A stretch of DNA of 64,000 bases from CAVTSA01 sp963737225 (GCA_963737225.1 CAVTSA010000017.1:248001-312000); one strand, 5' to 3'. Positions 1 to 8,329 are shown, counted from the first letter of the stretch. Program-made: numbers and translations. Notes: generated from the letters alone by a model not told the origin.

Positions 1-2
1 CC

Positions 3-425
3 ACCGCGCCGGTGGGACACGTGGTCGCCCCCTGCCCGCAGGGACGCGACCACGGCTACCAGTACTGGAACCAGCTCGCCGACGGTCGGGTCGTCGCCGG
101 CGGCTACCGCAACCTGGCGATCCCGGAGGAGGTCGGCTACGAGATGACGGTCACGCCGACGCTGCAGACCGCGCTGGAGAAGCACCTGGTCGGTATCGAG
201 GCGGACGCGCCGGTCACTCACCGGTGGGCCGGGATCATGGGCTTCACCTCCAACGGCCTGCCCTTCGTGGGCGCGGTGCCCGGGCGGCCCAACGTCCACC
301 TGCTGGCGGGGTTCAACGGGCACGGGTTCGCCGTTTCCTTCCTCTCCGCCCGCAACCTGGCGCGCTCCCTCACCGGCGCCGGCGGGAGCACGGACCCACT
401 CGTCCCCTGGCCCACCCCGGCCTGA
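3..425 (+). CDS. FAD-dependent amine/D-amino-acid oxidase (DAO family), C-terminal part
   Basis: The gene enters from the left edge, so only the last 140 residues are present. The C-terminal DAO-fold pattern is clear: a G-[FL]-x-S-N-G-L-P-F-V-G stretch, then P-N-V-H-L-L-A-G-F-N-G-H-G-F, the segment that closes over the flavin and substrate in glycine oxidase, sarcosine oxidase and gamma-glutamylputrescine oxidase relatives. The family oxidises amines or amino acids to imines with FAD and makes H2O2. The substrate cannot be told from this fragment. The gene converges on the MBL hydrolase; a paired palindrome lies between them. Sure of the family, not of the substrate. Confidence 0.8.
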   Translation, partial: TAPVGHVVAPCPQGRDHGYQYWNQLADGRVVAGGYRNLAIPEEVGYEMTVTPTLQTALEKHLVGIEADAPVTHRWAGIMGFTSNGLPFVGAVPGRPNVHLLAGFNGHGFAVSFLSARNLARSLTGAGGSTDPLVPWPTPA

Positions 426-449
426 GGACCCGCACCCACCGGCAGGAGG

Positions 450-513
450 GGCCGCTTCCCGGCAAACGGCTGCGCGCGAGCGTGGTTTTCGGGGCCGCTT
501 CCCGGCAAACGGC
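450..513. repeat. Paired palindrome, type A (43-bp phase)
   Basis: Two direct copies of a 20-bp near-palindrome (starting GCCGCTT, ending AAACGGC, core CCCGGC) lie at 451-470 and 494-513. Copies are identical. It sits between two convergent genes. It shares its architecture with 14 other loci in the window, but the phase here is 43 rather than 42 bp. Confidence 0.75.
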
Positions 514-527
514 GCGGTCCGCGGTGG

Positions 528-1316
528 TCAGGCGATGCCGGCCAGGCGGAGGTTCTGACCGTGCGCGCCGGGGAGCCAGTCGGGCCCGTACGTGGCATCC
601 GGGGCGAGCCGCGGGTCGGACGGGATCTCGCCGCGGCGCAGCATCTCGATGTAGGCCCGATCCATCGCCAGACGGGCGCCGATCTCATCGCCATGCGCGA
701 TGGAGCCGTGTCCGGGTACCAGCGTCGAGATCTCTGGCGTGAGCGCTCCGGCCAGACGCTCGAGCGCTTGCACATAGGCCCCGACCTGGTCCGGAAGCCG
801 GGGGTCGAGCAGCGGGATCTCGACGTCGGAGAGCATGTCGGCGGCGAGCACCACCCCGCTCGCAGGTAGCACCACCGCGGCGTGACCGGGCGCGTGGGCC
901 TCGTGCTCGACCAGAAGGGCGGCGGGGCCCGGCCAGGGAACCTCGACCGCACCCGCGGGCAGTGGCTCGACGAGCCCCACCAGTTCGAGCGGTACCCCCG
1001 GCGCCTGCTCGGCCGCCAGCCGCCGCGACCGCGCCAGGGACTCCTTCGCCGCGACGGCACCCCGAGCGGTCGCGTAGCGCGGCACCTGTCCGAAGCGCGC
1101 ATGCCACAGCAGGTGGTCCCAGTGCGGGTGTGTCGAGAAACCGGCGACGACCGGCAGGCCCAGCCGGTCGAGCTCGTCGGCCCACTCCTCCAGGTCGCTG
1201 CCGGTCACACCGGGGTCGATGAGCAGGACCCCGGCGTCCCCGCGGACCGCGATCGCGTTGCTCTGGCAGAAGGCACTCTGCCGGACCCAGACCCCTTCCG
1301 CAACCTCCTGCAGCAC
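528..1316 (-). CDS. MBL-fold metallo-hydrolase
   Basis: A 262-residue metallo-beta-lactamase-fold protein. The zinc motif H-P-H-W-D-H is at residues 63-68; further ligand candidates are the His in A-P-G-H-A, the Asp in A-A-D-M-L-S-D, and the His in V-P-G-H-G-S near residue 210. The length fits the whole domain with no partner domain. Members hydrolyse lactones, thioesters or other esters; the substrate is not predictable. The start is GTG; GGAG lies just upstream. It is a single gene between convergent and tandem neighbours with no operon partner. Confidence 0.8.
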   Translation of the reverse strand: MLQEVAEGVWVRQSAFCQSNAIAVRGDAGVLLIDPGVTGSDLEEWADELDRLGLPVVAGFSTHPHWDHLLWHARFGQVPRYATARGAVAAKESLARSRRLAAEQAPGVPLELVGLVEPLPAGAVEVPWPGPAALLVEHEAHAPGHAAVVLPASGVVLAADMLSDVEIPLLDPRLPDQVGAYVQALERLAGALTPEISTLVPGHGSIAHGDEIGARLAMDRAYIEMLRRGEIPSDPRLAPDATYGPDWLPGAHGQNLRLAGIA

Positions 1317-1350
1317 GCGCTCCAGTCTCCACCCTGCGGGAGCGCGTTTG

Positions 1351-1411
1351 GGCCGCTCGCTAGCAGATGGGGCCTTCCGTCGGTGATTTAGCGCCCATCT
1401 GCGAGCAAACA
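1351..1411. repeat. Paired palindrome, type E1 (42-bp phase)
   Basis: Cores GCTAGC (1359-1364) and GCGAGC (1401-1406) are exactly 42 bp apart, and the outer arms are inverted copies (CAGATGGG / CCCATCTG). On the minus strand the middle reads GCTAAAT...GGAAGG, resembling the middle of the elements at 25144, 26587 and 61670. Confidence 0.7.
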
Positions 1412-1418
1412 GCGAAGG

Positions 1419-2690
1419 TCAGGCGTCCCCGGCGCGCCGGCGGAGCAGCGTTCGCTCGCGCTCGTTGCGCGTGAGCGAGGCGGCACGGCGAAACTCGGCT
1501 CGCGCCTCCGCGTTCCGTCCCAGCTGCTCGAGCAGGTCGCCGCGCACGCTGGGGAGGAGGTGGTAGGAGCGGAGAGCCGGCTCCTCGACCAACTGCTCCA
1601 CGAGCTCCAGCCCCGCCTCCGGCCCGAACGCGCGGCTCACGGCGACCGCACGGTTGAGCTCCACCACCGGCGAGGGCTGAATCTGCGCGAGCGCGTCGTA
1701 GAGCGCCGCGATCCGGACCCAGTCCGTGTCCTGTGGCCGCCGCGCGCGGGCGTGGCAGGCCGCGATCGCGGCCTGGAGCGCGTACGGCCCGAGCGGGCGG
1801 AGCCCGGACTGGGCGAGGGCCTCCGACCGGCCCAGCGCCGCCAGGCCGCGCCGGATCAGGACCAGGTCCCAGCGCGAGCGGTCCTGGTCGAGCAGGAGGA
1901 TCGGGTCGCCTCGTGGACCGGTGCGCGCTCGGGTCCGCGAGGCCTGAATCTCCATCAGCGCCACCAGGCCGTGGGCCTCCGGCTCGTCGGGCACCAGGCT
2001 CGCCACCACCCGGCCCAGGCGGAGCGCATCCTCGCACAGCGCGGGGCGCATCCAGTCGTCGCCGGCGGTGGCGGCGTACCCCTCGTTGAAGATGAGGTAG
2101 ACGACTTCGAGCACCGACGCCAGGCGCTGCTCGAGCTCCGTCCGCTGTGGCGTCTCGAACGGCACGTGTGCCGCCGCCAGCGACCGCTTGGCACGGACGA
2201 TGCGCTGCGCCACGGTAGCGTCGGGGACCAGGAACGCTCGCGCGATCTCGTCGGTGCGCAGGCCCCCGACCATGCGCAGCGTGAGCGCGACGCGAGCTTC
2301 GGGCGAGAGGATCGGGTGACAGGCGACGCAGATGAGGCGGAGCAGGTCGTCGCGAATCTCCTCCTCGTCGAGGGCGGCATCGAAGTCCGGGGCCTCCTCT
2401 TCTTCGACCTGCTGCTGGCGTCCGAGGACGGGAATCCGCTCGTCCAGACGTTGCCGGCGGCGCAGGTGGTCGATGGCGCGCCGCTTGGCGACGGCCGTCA
2501 ACCAGGCGCCGGGGCGGGAGGGTATCCCCTCGCGCGGCCACTGCTCGACCGCCGCCACGAAGGCGTCCTGCGCCAGGTCCTCCGCGAGGCCGACGTCCCG
2601 CACCAGGTGCGCGACGCTCGCGATGACGCGAGGCGACTCGATGCGCCAGATCGCTTCGATGGCGGACGAGTTGGCGGCCGCCGAGCTCAC
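1419..2690 (-). CDS. ECF RNA polymerase sigma factor with long C-terminal domain (ECF42-like)
   Basis: A 423-residue sigma factor. Region 2 (about residues 25-80) holds D-L-A-Q-D-A-F and the W-L-T-A-V-A-K-R-R-A-I-D segment; region 4 (about 135-170) holds T-D-E-I-A-R-A-F and T-V-A-Q-R-I-V-R-A-K. About 230 extra residues follow (DUF6596-type, with V-Y-L-I-F-N-E-G-Y near 195), rich in TPR-like helices. Sigma factors of this build (ECF42 group) are typically encoded next to a YciI/DGPF protein and have no classical anti-sigma factor. Here the YciI gene is directly upstream and overlaps by four bases (GTGA), so the GTG start is well supported and translation is probably coupled. Confidence 0.9.
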   Translation of the reverse strand: MSSAAANSSAIEAIWRIESPRVIASVAHLVRDVGLAEDLAQDAFVAAVEQWPREGIPSRPGAWLTAVAKRRAIDHLRRRQRLDERIPVLGRQQQVEEEEAPDFDAALDEEEIRDDLLRLICVACHPILSPEARVALTLRMVGGLRTDEIARAFLVPDATVAQRIVRAKRSLAAAHVPFETPQRTELEQRLASVLEVVYLIFNEGYAATAGDDWMRPALCEDALRLGRVVASLVPDEPEAHGLVALMEIQASRTRARTGPRGDPILLLDQDRSRWDLVLIRRGLAALGRSEALAQSGLRPLGPYALQAAIAACHARARRPQDTDWVRIAALYDALAQIQPSPVVELNRAVAVSRAFGPEAGLELVEQLVEEPALRSYHLLPSVRGDLLEQLGRNAEARAEFRRAASLTRNERERTLLRRRAGDA

Positions 2691-3082
2691 GCGCCCGCGT
2701 CCCGCCTCAGCACCGCCCTCACGTCAGCCGGGAAGTCCTCAGGCTCCTGAACGCGCCGAATCTCGATCCACGACTCGCCCCCGCCGGGGACCCGGGTCGC
2801 CCACTCGACTGCCTCTTCCCTGGACGCCGCCTGGATCAGCCAGTAGCCGCCGACCACTTCCTTGGCCTCGCCGAAAGGTCCGTCGTAGACCACCGGGCGG
2901 CCGGTGGTCCAGCGCACGGCCGCGCCCTCGGACGGTGAATGGAGGCCGGCCAGGTCAAGCAGCACGCCGGCGCGGCGCAGCTCGTCGTTGTACCGCTCCA
3001 TGGTCGCCACGTCCTCGGCGCTCGGGGTCCAGTCCTTCTCCTCGTACTCGGCCGCCGGGTGCATGAAGAGCATGAATCGCAT
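2687..3082 (-). CDS. YciI (DGPF) family protein, partner of the sigma factor
   Basis: 131 residues. The start at M-R-F-M-L-F-M-H-P is chosen because AGGAG lies 8 nt upstream and the longer open frame has no family similarity. Family signatures: the D-G-P-F-G-E-A-K-E segment near residues 65-73 and G-G-Y-W-L-I-Q-A-A-S, ending in I-R-R-V-Q. YciI-like proteins are small ferredoxin-fold dimers. Those beside ECF42 sigma factors are thought to belong to the same regulon, but their biochemical role is unknown. First gene of a two-gene operon. Confidence 0.88.
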   Translation of the reverse strand: MRFMLFMHPAAEYEEKDWTPSAEDVATMERYNDELRRAGVLLDLAGLHSPSEGAAVRWTTGRPVVYDGPFGEAKEVVGGYWLIQAASREEAVEWATRVPGGGESWIEIRRVQEPEDFPADVRAVLRRDAGA

Positions 3083-3170
3083 CGCCGTCACTCCTTCTGT
3101 CGGGCCCGGAGCGGGCCCCTCACCCACTGCGTCGAACGGGGCGCGAGGGGATCGACAGGCCGTGGAGCCC

Positions 3171-3551
3171 TCAGACCATCTGCGCAGCGAGCACTTCGTG
3201 GACCCGCGGCGGGGAGTAGTGGGTGCCCTTGAGCACCTTGCCGTCGGCGCGCACCGATACCTCGGGGTCGCCCTTGGACATGTTCGAACGGTGGATCTCA
3301 TCGAAGACCGGCTCCAGGTCGATGCCGTAGGTCACCGCCGCGCCGTAGGTCACGTAGAGCAGGTCGGCCAGCGCATCGGCGATGGCGACCAGATCCTCAG
3401 ACTCCCCCGCGTTTCGCAGCTCGGCCAACTCCTCCTCGAGCAGAGCCATCCGCAGACGGTGTGCGTGAGCTCCGGGCCAGGTCGGGCGATCGTTGGCGAC
3501 GCAGCCGAACCGGTCGTGGAACGCACGCACCTTCCGTTGTGCTTCGTCCAT
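3171..3551 (-). CDS. MazG-like/PRA-PH-type NTP pyrophosphohydrolase
   Basis: 126 residues, all-alpha NTP-PPase fold. The two acidic clusters that bind Mg are visible: L-L-E-E-E-L-A-E-L (about 38-46) and I-A-D-A-L-A-D-L-L-Y (about 57-66). A conserved C-terminal segment N-M-S-K-G follows. Relatives hydrolyse nucleoside triphosphates (house-cleaning) or phosphoribosyl-ATP; the lone position argues for a house-cleaning role. A CATGAT box lies 6 nt before the ATG, so the transcript may be leaderless. Confidence 0.8.
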   Translation of the reverse strand: MDEAQRKVRAFHDRFGCVANDRPTWPGAHAHRLRMALLEEELAELRNAGESEDLVAIADALADLLYVTYGAAVTYGIDLEPVFDEIHRSNMSKGDPEVSVRADGKVLKGTHYSPPRVHEVLAAQMV

Positions 3552-3558
3552 CCGAGCA

Positions 3559-4497
3559 TCATGACCGAGCCGGAGAGGTCACGGTAACCCCTTTTGCGTA
3601 GCCGGATCGCGGGGGTCGAACGCGCAGGCGCCCGGTCGCGACCAGGAACGCCGCGAAGCCCCACCACGGGAGGATGCCAAGCACACCGATGGGCGCGCCG
3701 ATGAACCGGCTGACGGTGTCGCTCAGCATCAGCGCGAGGACCAGCGGCCCCGCCTGATTGACGGTGGCGTGGAGCAGGACACCGGGCCAGGTCGATCCCG
3801 ACCGCAGCCGGAGCCAGGTCAGGATGCCGGAAAGCGGGATCGTGAAGAGGCAGAAGAAGGGGACTACCTGCCAGGCAGCGACACCGTACTCGTACCCGTC
3901 GAGCGCGATCAGCGGCGCGTGCCAGAGACCCCACACGACGCCGACGACGAGGGCCGCCCAGACCTCTCCCAGGGGAACCAGGCGCGGCACCAGGTGGCCG
4001 CGCCAGCCGAACTCCTCCCCGAGCGTGAAGAGACAGTTTGCGACCACGGCCAGCACCAGGTCCTGGAACAGCTGTGCGAAGAGCAGCCCCGCACCGGCGT
4101 TGTGCAGCGCCCGGCTCTGCCCTGGTGCCAGCTGTCGAGCCAGCGCGTCCAGGTCCGCCTCCCAGCGCTGGTAGAGGACCCATGTCTGCTGGCGGGTCAG
4201 CACCGCCAGCACGACGCCGATCGCGGCCAGCAGGAGCGGCAGCAGGTAGGCGATCGGATACGCCCAGCGCCAGCTGCGGCGGACGGAGAGTGGCAGGCCG
4301 AAGTCGCCGAACCCCTCGTCGAGGGCGAACCGGGTGATGAGAGCGGCGACGAGCGGAGCGAACATGCCGATCTCCGCCCGGACGTTGAACGCGAGGAACG
4401 GTCGCAGTCCCCAGAACACGCCCCAGCCGAGGACGAACGTGAGCGCGGTGAAGAGGACGACGGAGGTCCACCGCACTCGTTCCCACGGACTGACCAT
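3559..4497 (-). CDS. CPBP-family intramembrane metalloprotease
   Basis: 312 residues with about eight hydrophobic segments. The CPBP (ABI/Rce1-like) motifs are present: E-E-F-G-W-R-G at 161-167 (EExxxR), W-H-A-P-L near 191, and L-L-H-A-T-V-N-Q near 248, which supply the catalytic Glu pair and the metal-type His and Asn residues. Bacterial members process or protect peptides in the membrane; the substrate is unknown. The start is set at M-V-S-P-W; the frame stays open for 55 more codons without family-like sequence. A TAAAGT box lies 8 nt before this ATG. Confidence 0.83.
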   Translation of the reverse strand: MVSPWERVRWTSVVLFTALTFVLGWGVFWGLRPFLAFNVRAEIGMFAPLVAALITRFALDEGFGDFGLPLSVRRSWRWAYPIAYLLPLLLAAIGVVLAVLTRQQTWVLYQRWEADLDALARQLAPGQSRALHNAGAGLLFAQLFQDLVLAVVANCLFTLGEEFGWRGHLVPRLVPLGEVWAALVVGVVWGLWHAPLIALDGYEYGVAAWQVVPFFCLFTIPLSGILTWLRLRSGSTWPGVLLHATVNQAGPLVLALMLSDTVSRFIGAPIGVLGILPWWGFAAFLVATGRLRVRPPRSGYAKGVTVTSPARS

Positions 4498-4505
4498 CGG
4501 TGACG

Positions 4506-4511
4506 ACTTTA
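4506..4511 (-). promoter_or_regulatory. -10 box (TAAAGT), leaderless start of CPBP protease
   Basis: TAAAGT is followed by 8 nt and the ATG, so transcription would begin at or beside the start codon. No Shine-Dalgarno is seen. Confidence 0.45.
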
Positions 4512-4603
4512 GAAGCCGGCGGTCCGGCAGGCCCCACTCCCGATCGAATTCCCCACCCCTAGCACGGGAAGCGTTCGAATAAATCGGTTGAATACACCAA
4601 ATT

Positions 4604-4632
4604 TTGCGATTCCCAATCCGTGCGGTTATGAT
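4604..4632 (+). promoter_or_regulatory. Sigma70-type promoter
   Basis: TTGCGA, a 17-bp spacer, then TATGAT (5 of 6 matches to TATAAT). It lies in an unusually A+T-rich patch for this genome and reads toward the 66-residue protein, giving a leader of about 80 nt. Confidence 0.65.
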
Positions 4633-4721
4633 GGGTAGCAGAGACGTCGGCGAATTGCGCACGCACTTGGCGAGTGGCGTTTCGTTCGGAGAACCGGTTC
4701 AGCCCAGGAGGAACTAGCAGC

Positions 4722-4922
4722 ATGGCCATCATGGAGCAGCCCGAGATCCTGACGATCGACGGCGAGCCCACGGAGGTGCCGCAAGGCGCCGTCGCCTGGA
4801 AGCAGACGGACGCCGTAGAGGACGCCTGCTGGCTCTACGACGAGACCGAGGCGGAGGCCATCGAGCGAGACGATCCGGGCGTCCTTCTCTGGACGCGTTC
4901 GCACCGCTGGCACCTCAACTAA
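4722..4922 (+). CDS. Small acidic protein of unknown function
   Basis: 66 residues, not recognised. The start is set by AGGAGG at 4706-4711, 10 nt upstream; 16 codons of open frame before it are ignored. The protein is acidic (many Glu/Asp), has one Cys, five Trp/Tyr residues and no membrane segment, and ends W-T-R-S-H-R-W-H-L-N. A good promoter and ribosome site suggest real, probably high expression. The Trp-rich end and acidic middle would fit a small binding or adaptor protein, or a ribosomally made peptide precursor, but no modifying enzymes are nearby. Confidence 0.7.
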   Translation: MAIMEQPEILTIDGEPTEVPQGAVAWKQTDAVEDACWLYDETEAEAIERDDPGVLLWTRSHRWHLN

Positions 4923-5003
4923 GGTCGACTCCCCCTACCCCTGACGCCGCTCCGGGTTCCGGCCTTGGGGCGGCGTTCACGTGTCTGGGGCCGGTGTCGG
5001 GGA

Positions 5004-5061
5004 ACATGGCCGGCATTGCAACGCCATGCGCTCGCCAGTGACGTGCGTTTGCCGGCAATGT
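5004..5061. repeat. Paired palindrome, type F (42-bp phase), upstream of DUF559 gene
   Basis: GCCGGC cores at 5009-5014 and 5051-5056, exactly 42 bp apart. The second unit extends as CGTTTGCCGGCAATGT, the first as CATGGCCGGCATTG. It lies about 70 bp before the DUF559 start codon. Confidence 0.75.
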
Positions 5062-5133
5062 AGCGGTGGGACCTCCGGCGGACATTAACAGGGAGCCGTT
5101 GGCAACGCTCGCCTGATGCGCCAGGCTGTGGTC

Positions 5134-6042
5134 ATGCCGAAGCGATGCCGGGTTCCCGAGCGGTTGCGGCGAGGCGTCTTCTCGGTTGCGGAAGCCGAGG
5201 CCCTCGGCGTCTCGCGCCGGCAGCTCCAGGGATCGGCGTGGGCTCGCGTCTGTCAGGGCTGGTACCGATGGGAGGGATGCGAGCCGACCGACGCCATCCG
5301 GCTCACCCCTATCGTCCGTCGACTGCCGGCGGGATCGGCCTTCGCCGGAGTCGCCGCCGCTCGCCTGCACGGCATCGATATCACCCTGGCGGGCCGGCCC
5401 GAGGTCATCGTCCCGCTCCCGAGCATTGTCGCCCAGCGGGTGGAGGCCGTAGTCCGTCGCGCTCGGCTCGATCCTGACGAGGTCGTGTGGCGCGGCGGCC
5501 TGCCGGTGACCGCCCCGCTCCGAACCTGCTTCGACCTGGCCGCGCGCCTGCCGCTGGGCGATGCGGTCGTTGCGCTCGACCAGGCGCTCGCGGCGCGGCT
5601 CGTCGACCTGACCGCGCTCGAGGACTACGTGCGCTTGCACGCCGGGGCCAACGGTGTGGCGCGGGCGCGACAGGCAGTGGCCCACGCCGAGCCGAAGAGC
5701 GAGTCTCCGATGGAGACACGGCTGCGAATGCTCCTTGTGCTCGGTGGCCTCCCGCGTCCCCAAGCTCAAGCCCAACTCTTCACAACGGCCGGTCGGTTCG
5801 TGGCGCGAGTCGACCTTCTTTATCCCGAACCGGGATTGGCCATCGAATATGACGGCGAGAATCACCGCGACCGGCTCGTCGACGACAACCGGCGCCAGAA
5901 CCGCCTGCAGGAGCTCGGCGTGCATCTTCTCCGCTACACCGGTCCCGACCTACGCGATCGCGCACCGGCCGTGGTCGCCGAGGTGCGCCGGGCCCTCCAC
6001 GCACACAGTGCCGGCAAACGGCCGCCTTCCCCGGCGCCATGA
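5134..6042 (+). CDS. AbiEi-like winged-helix / DUF559 (VSR-like nuclease fold) protein
   Basis: 302 residues. The start is chosen by alignment with the paralogue near 18 kb, whose first residues (M-A-R-A-C-R-V-P-E-E-L) match M-P-K-R-C-R-V-P-E-R-L here. The N-terminal 60 residues look like the winged helix of AbiEi-type antitoxins (Q-L-x-G-S-A-W-x-R-V-C-Q-G-W-Y). The C-terminal part from about 195 carries the DUF559/VSR-like nuclease pattern: S-P-M-E-T-R-L-R, then V-A-R-V-D-L-L-Y-P and L-A-I-E-Y-D-G-E-N-H. Related actinobacterial genes are usually called AbiEi antitoxin-like or DUF559. No AbiEii toxin lies next to it. Paired palindromes lie on both sides; the right one starts within the last codons and encodes the tail S-A-G-K-R-P-P. 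Confidence 0.8.
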   Translation: MPKRCRVPERLRRGVFSVAEAEALGVSRRQLQGSAWARVCQGWYRWEGCEPTDAIRLTPIVRRLPAGSAFAGVAAARLHGIDITLAGRPEVIVPLPSIVAQRVEAVVRRARLDPDEVVWRGGLPVTAPLRTCFDLAARLPLGDAVVALDQALAARLVDLTALEDYVRLHAGANGVARARQAVAHAEPKSESPMETRLRMLLVLGGLPRPQAQAQLFTTAGRFVARVDLLYPEPGLAIEYDGENHRDRLVDDNRRQNRLQELGVHLLRYTGPDLRDRAPAVVAEVRRALHAHSAGKRPPSPAP

Positions 6043-6062
6043 GGTTGCACCGCCGGCAATGT
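6005..6062. repeat. Paired palindrome, type F (42-bp phase), at the end of the DUF559 gene
   Basis: GCCGGC cores at 6010-6015 and 6052-6057, 42 bp apart. The first unit (ACAGTGCCGGCAAACG) is inside the coding region and forms the C-terminal codons of the DUF559 protein; the second lies after the stop. Confidence 0.75.
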
Positions 6063-6090
6063 CCCACCAGCCAGCCGGGACGATCCGGCG

Positions 6091-7089
6091 CTAGAGCAAC
6101 AGCCGGCCCCGGCGCATGATCTGGTCACCGTCGGCCCAGATGTCGGCGTGGCTGGCGAGCACGTCGACGTGGCTCGGCGCCTCCCAGTCGGCCCCCGTCT
6201 CGGATCCGTACGGGTCGCCGAAGGCCACGTGGTTGCCCGGGAACTTCTCGTCCTGCAGGAAGTTGCCCACGATCCGGGTGAGGCCGATGTTGGTACCGAT
6301 CGCGAACTCGGAGGCCCGGTTGGACTCGGGGTGCTGGGCGAAATAAGCCTCGATCTCACGCACGACTTCAGGGTGCCCGGGCATCGCCACCTCCCGCACC
6401 CTGCTGTTCTCGACCTGGATCCGGACCGGCTCCTCGAAGAGGCCGTATTGGGTGGCGAAGTGGTCCCCCATCTCCTCCCCCACCAGGATGCCGTCCAGCC
6501 GCTGCGGCGCCGTGAAGACCTCTCCCTCGGGCAGGTTTCCCCACTGGCCCGGCTGCCAGTAGCGCCCGTCGGCGGGGATCCAGCGCCACGCGGGATTGAA
6601 GGTGGCCCGGAGGTCCGTCCCGAGCTCGGTCTTGACCTCGATCAGCCGGGCGTCCTTGACCCGCTCGAACGTGGCGCGCGTCACGCGGTAGATCTCCGCG
6701 TAGTCGCCCGCCATCCCGTCGAGCATCAGCTCGCGCGTGATCCCGATCATGTGCCCGTGCCGCAGGCGCTTCTCGCGCACCAGCTCGAGGAGCGGGTGCC
6801 GGAACGCGAGCTCCCCGGGCAGCCCTTCACCGATGTAGAACGACGCCGTCGGGCCGAACGCGTCGATCGCCTGGCGCAGCGCGGTGGGGAACTCGAGCGC
6901 CGGCCGGTCGATCCAGTCCTCGATCGTGAAGCGCTCGGCCGTCGCCCCCGCGGCCTCCGACTCCTCGAGGATCGCGTCGGCGATGTCCTTCCGCCCGCGG
7001 TCGTCGATCACCGCGACGCGATCCTTGGGGCCGATGTTGAGGCAGACTCGCACCGCGTTGCGGGCACCGGGAGCGTACTCGGGCAGCAT
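6091..7089 (-). CDS. Aminopeptidase, peptidase family M29
   Basis: 332 residues, a little shorter than the usual 370-410 of M29. Family marks are G-N-L-P-E-G-E-V-F-T-A-P near residue 203 (metal-binding Glu), the conserved G-T-N near 280, and the end segment Q-D-E-K-x-P-G-N-H-V-A-F-G with a later S-H-V-D-V, which supply metal-binding His and Asp. These are two-metal exopeptidases acting in the cytoplasm on short peptides. Single gene; a TAGGAT box lies 6 nt before the ATG. Confidence 0.85.
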   Translation of the reverse strand: MLPEYAPGARNAVRVCLNIGPKDRVAVIDDRGRKDIADAILEESEAAGATAERFTIEDWIDRPALEFPTALRQAIDAFGPTASFYIGEGLPGELAFRHPLLELVREKRLRHGHMIGITRELMLDGMAGDYAEIYRVTRATFERVKDARLIEVKTELGTDLRATFNPAWRWIPADGRYWQPGQWGNLPEGEVFTAPQRLDGILVGEEMGDHFATQYGLFEEPVRIQVENSRVREVAMPGHPEVVREIEAYFAQHPESNRASEFAIGTNIGLTRIVGNFLQDEKFPGNHVAFGDPYGSETGADWEAPSHVDVLASHADIWADGDQIMRRGRLLL

Positions 7090-7095
7090 GCTTCG

Positions 7096-7101
7096 ATCCT
7101 A
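7096..7101 (-). promoter_or_regulatory. -10 box (TAGGAT), leaderless start of M29 aminopeptidase
   Basis: TAGGAT, then 6 nt, then the ATG; no Shine-Dalgarno. Confidence 0.5.
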
Positions 7102-7150
7102 GTTGGGCACGAGCAGAGTCGCCGCCGTCACCGCGGGTCGACGGACGAGG

Positions 7151-8329
7151 TCACCGCAGCGCCAGGGTCAGCGCCTCCACCACCTTTCGCTGCTCGTCAC
7201 GGACGGGCGGGTCGGTCGGCACGGGTGCCGTGGACATGAACCCGACGACAACCTCCGAGGGGCGGTCGATCGCGATCATCTGGCCGTGGATGCCAAGGGC
7301 AAACGTGCGGCCGTCAAAGTGCCACCACTGGTTGTGATAGGAGGCCGCGGGTAGGTCCGCTCCGTACGAACCGAGCGCGAACGGCTCGGGATTGCCGCGC
7401 TCGCACTCTTCGATCCACCAGGATGGAACGACCCCTCTGCCTCGCCCCAAAAACAGCTGGCCGATTCGCCCCATGTCCCGCAGCGAGATGCAGAAGCCTC
7501 CATCCGCGATCGCGGAACCGGCCGGGTCGAGCATGATGTCGGCGTCGAACTCGGCGCCCATCGGCGCCCACAACCGGCTCGACGCCAGTTCCGCGAACCG
7601 CGTCTGCGTGACCCGCTCGGCGATGATCCCGAGCAGATCGGTGTTCGGCGAGCTGTACAGCATCGTCTCGCCGTGACGGCCGGCAGGGGCCAGCTCACGC
7701 ATGAAGTCGAAGAGAGCCGCGGCTGCTCCCGGGTGCGGGGGGCACCAGCCGCAGGCCGCATCCAGCCGCCAGTACTCGGAACCCGCCCCTCCGTAGTCCT
7801 CCCGCCAGCTGGTGGCCAGCTCCATATCCAGCAGGTGCTGGACGGTCGCCCCTTCGAACGCCGTGCCCGCCAGTTCGGGAGCGTAGTCGGTGACCGGAGA
7901 TGCAAGAGAGATCTGCCCCCGGTCGACCAGGATCCCGACGAGCAGCGAGGTGATCGACTTGCTGACCGACATGACGAGGTGCCGAACGTCCGGTTTCATG
8001 CCGTTGCGGTAGGCCTCCAGCAGTATCCGGCCGCGCCTCAGCACGATCAGTCCGTCCGTCCACGAACCGTCCAACCAGTCGCGCAGCGTCGCCGTCCCGC
8101 CGCCGGCGCCTCCGATCTCCAGATCTTCCAGGGCCGACGCCTCGCCGGCAAGCAGCCAGCCGGGCCCGGTGCCGCGGCTCACGTTGGCGGAGGGAAGCAC
8201 CTCCCGCGTGTGCAGGAAGCTCCATCGATTCCAGGGGGGTTGCTGCCAGTTGTCGAGCGTCACCCGTGCTTCGGCGGGCGGCGGAAATCCGACCATGGGC
8301 GAGGATGTCCTGGCTTCGTGATCGCTCAT
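7151..8329 (-). CDS. Beta-lactamase-like serine hydrolase (class C / DD-peptidase type)
   Basis: 392 residues. The S-x-x-K catalytic pair is S-V-S-K at 121-124; the second motif Y-S-S-P-N (about 223-227) supplies Tyr and Asn; H-G-Q near 367 stands where K/H-T-G is expected. No signal peptide is seen, so the enzyme is probably cytoplasmic. It is the last gene of the peptide-import operon and overlaps the ATPase gene by ATGA, so it may hydrolyse the imported peptides, esters or amides (D-aminopeptidase and esterase relatives share this fold). Resistance to beta-lactams cannot be inferred. Confidence 0.82.
   Translation of the reverse strand: MSDHEARTSSPMVGFPPPAEARVTLDNWQQPPWNRWSFLHTREVLPSANVSRGTGPGWLLAGEASALEDLEIGGAGGGTATLRDWLDGSWTDGLIVLRRGRILLEAYRNGMKPDVRHLVMSVSKSITSLLVGILVDRGQISLASPVTDYAPELAGTAFEGATVQHLLDMELATSWREDYGGAGSEYWRLDAACGWCPPHPGAAAALFDFMRELAPAGRHGETMLYSSPNTDLLGIIAERVTQTRFAELASSRLWAPMGAEFDADIMLDPAGSAIADGGFCISLRDMGRIGQLFLGRGRGVVPSWWIEECERGNPEPFALGSYGADLPAASYHNQWWHFDGRTFALGIHGQMIAIDRPSEVVVGFMSTAPVPTDPPVRDEQRKVVEALTLALR

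Noticed and set aside
450..513. CRISPR-like array from repeated 20-mers about 42 bp apart
   Set aside because: Never more than two units, spacers are partly symmetric, units are palindromes, and there are no cas genes.
3083..3170. Terminator from GGGCCC...GGGCCC near 3100
   Set aside because: Short self-complementary GC repeats without a T-run; too common in this base composition.
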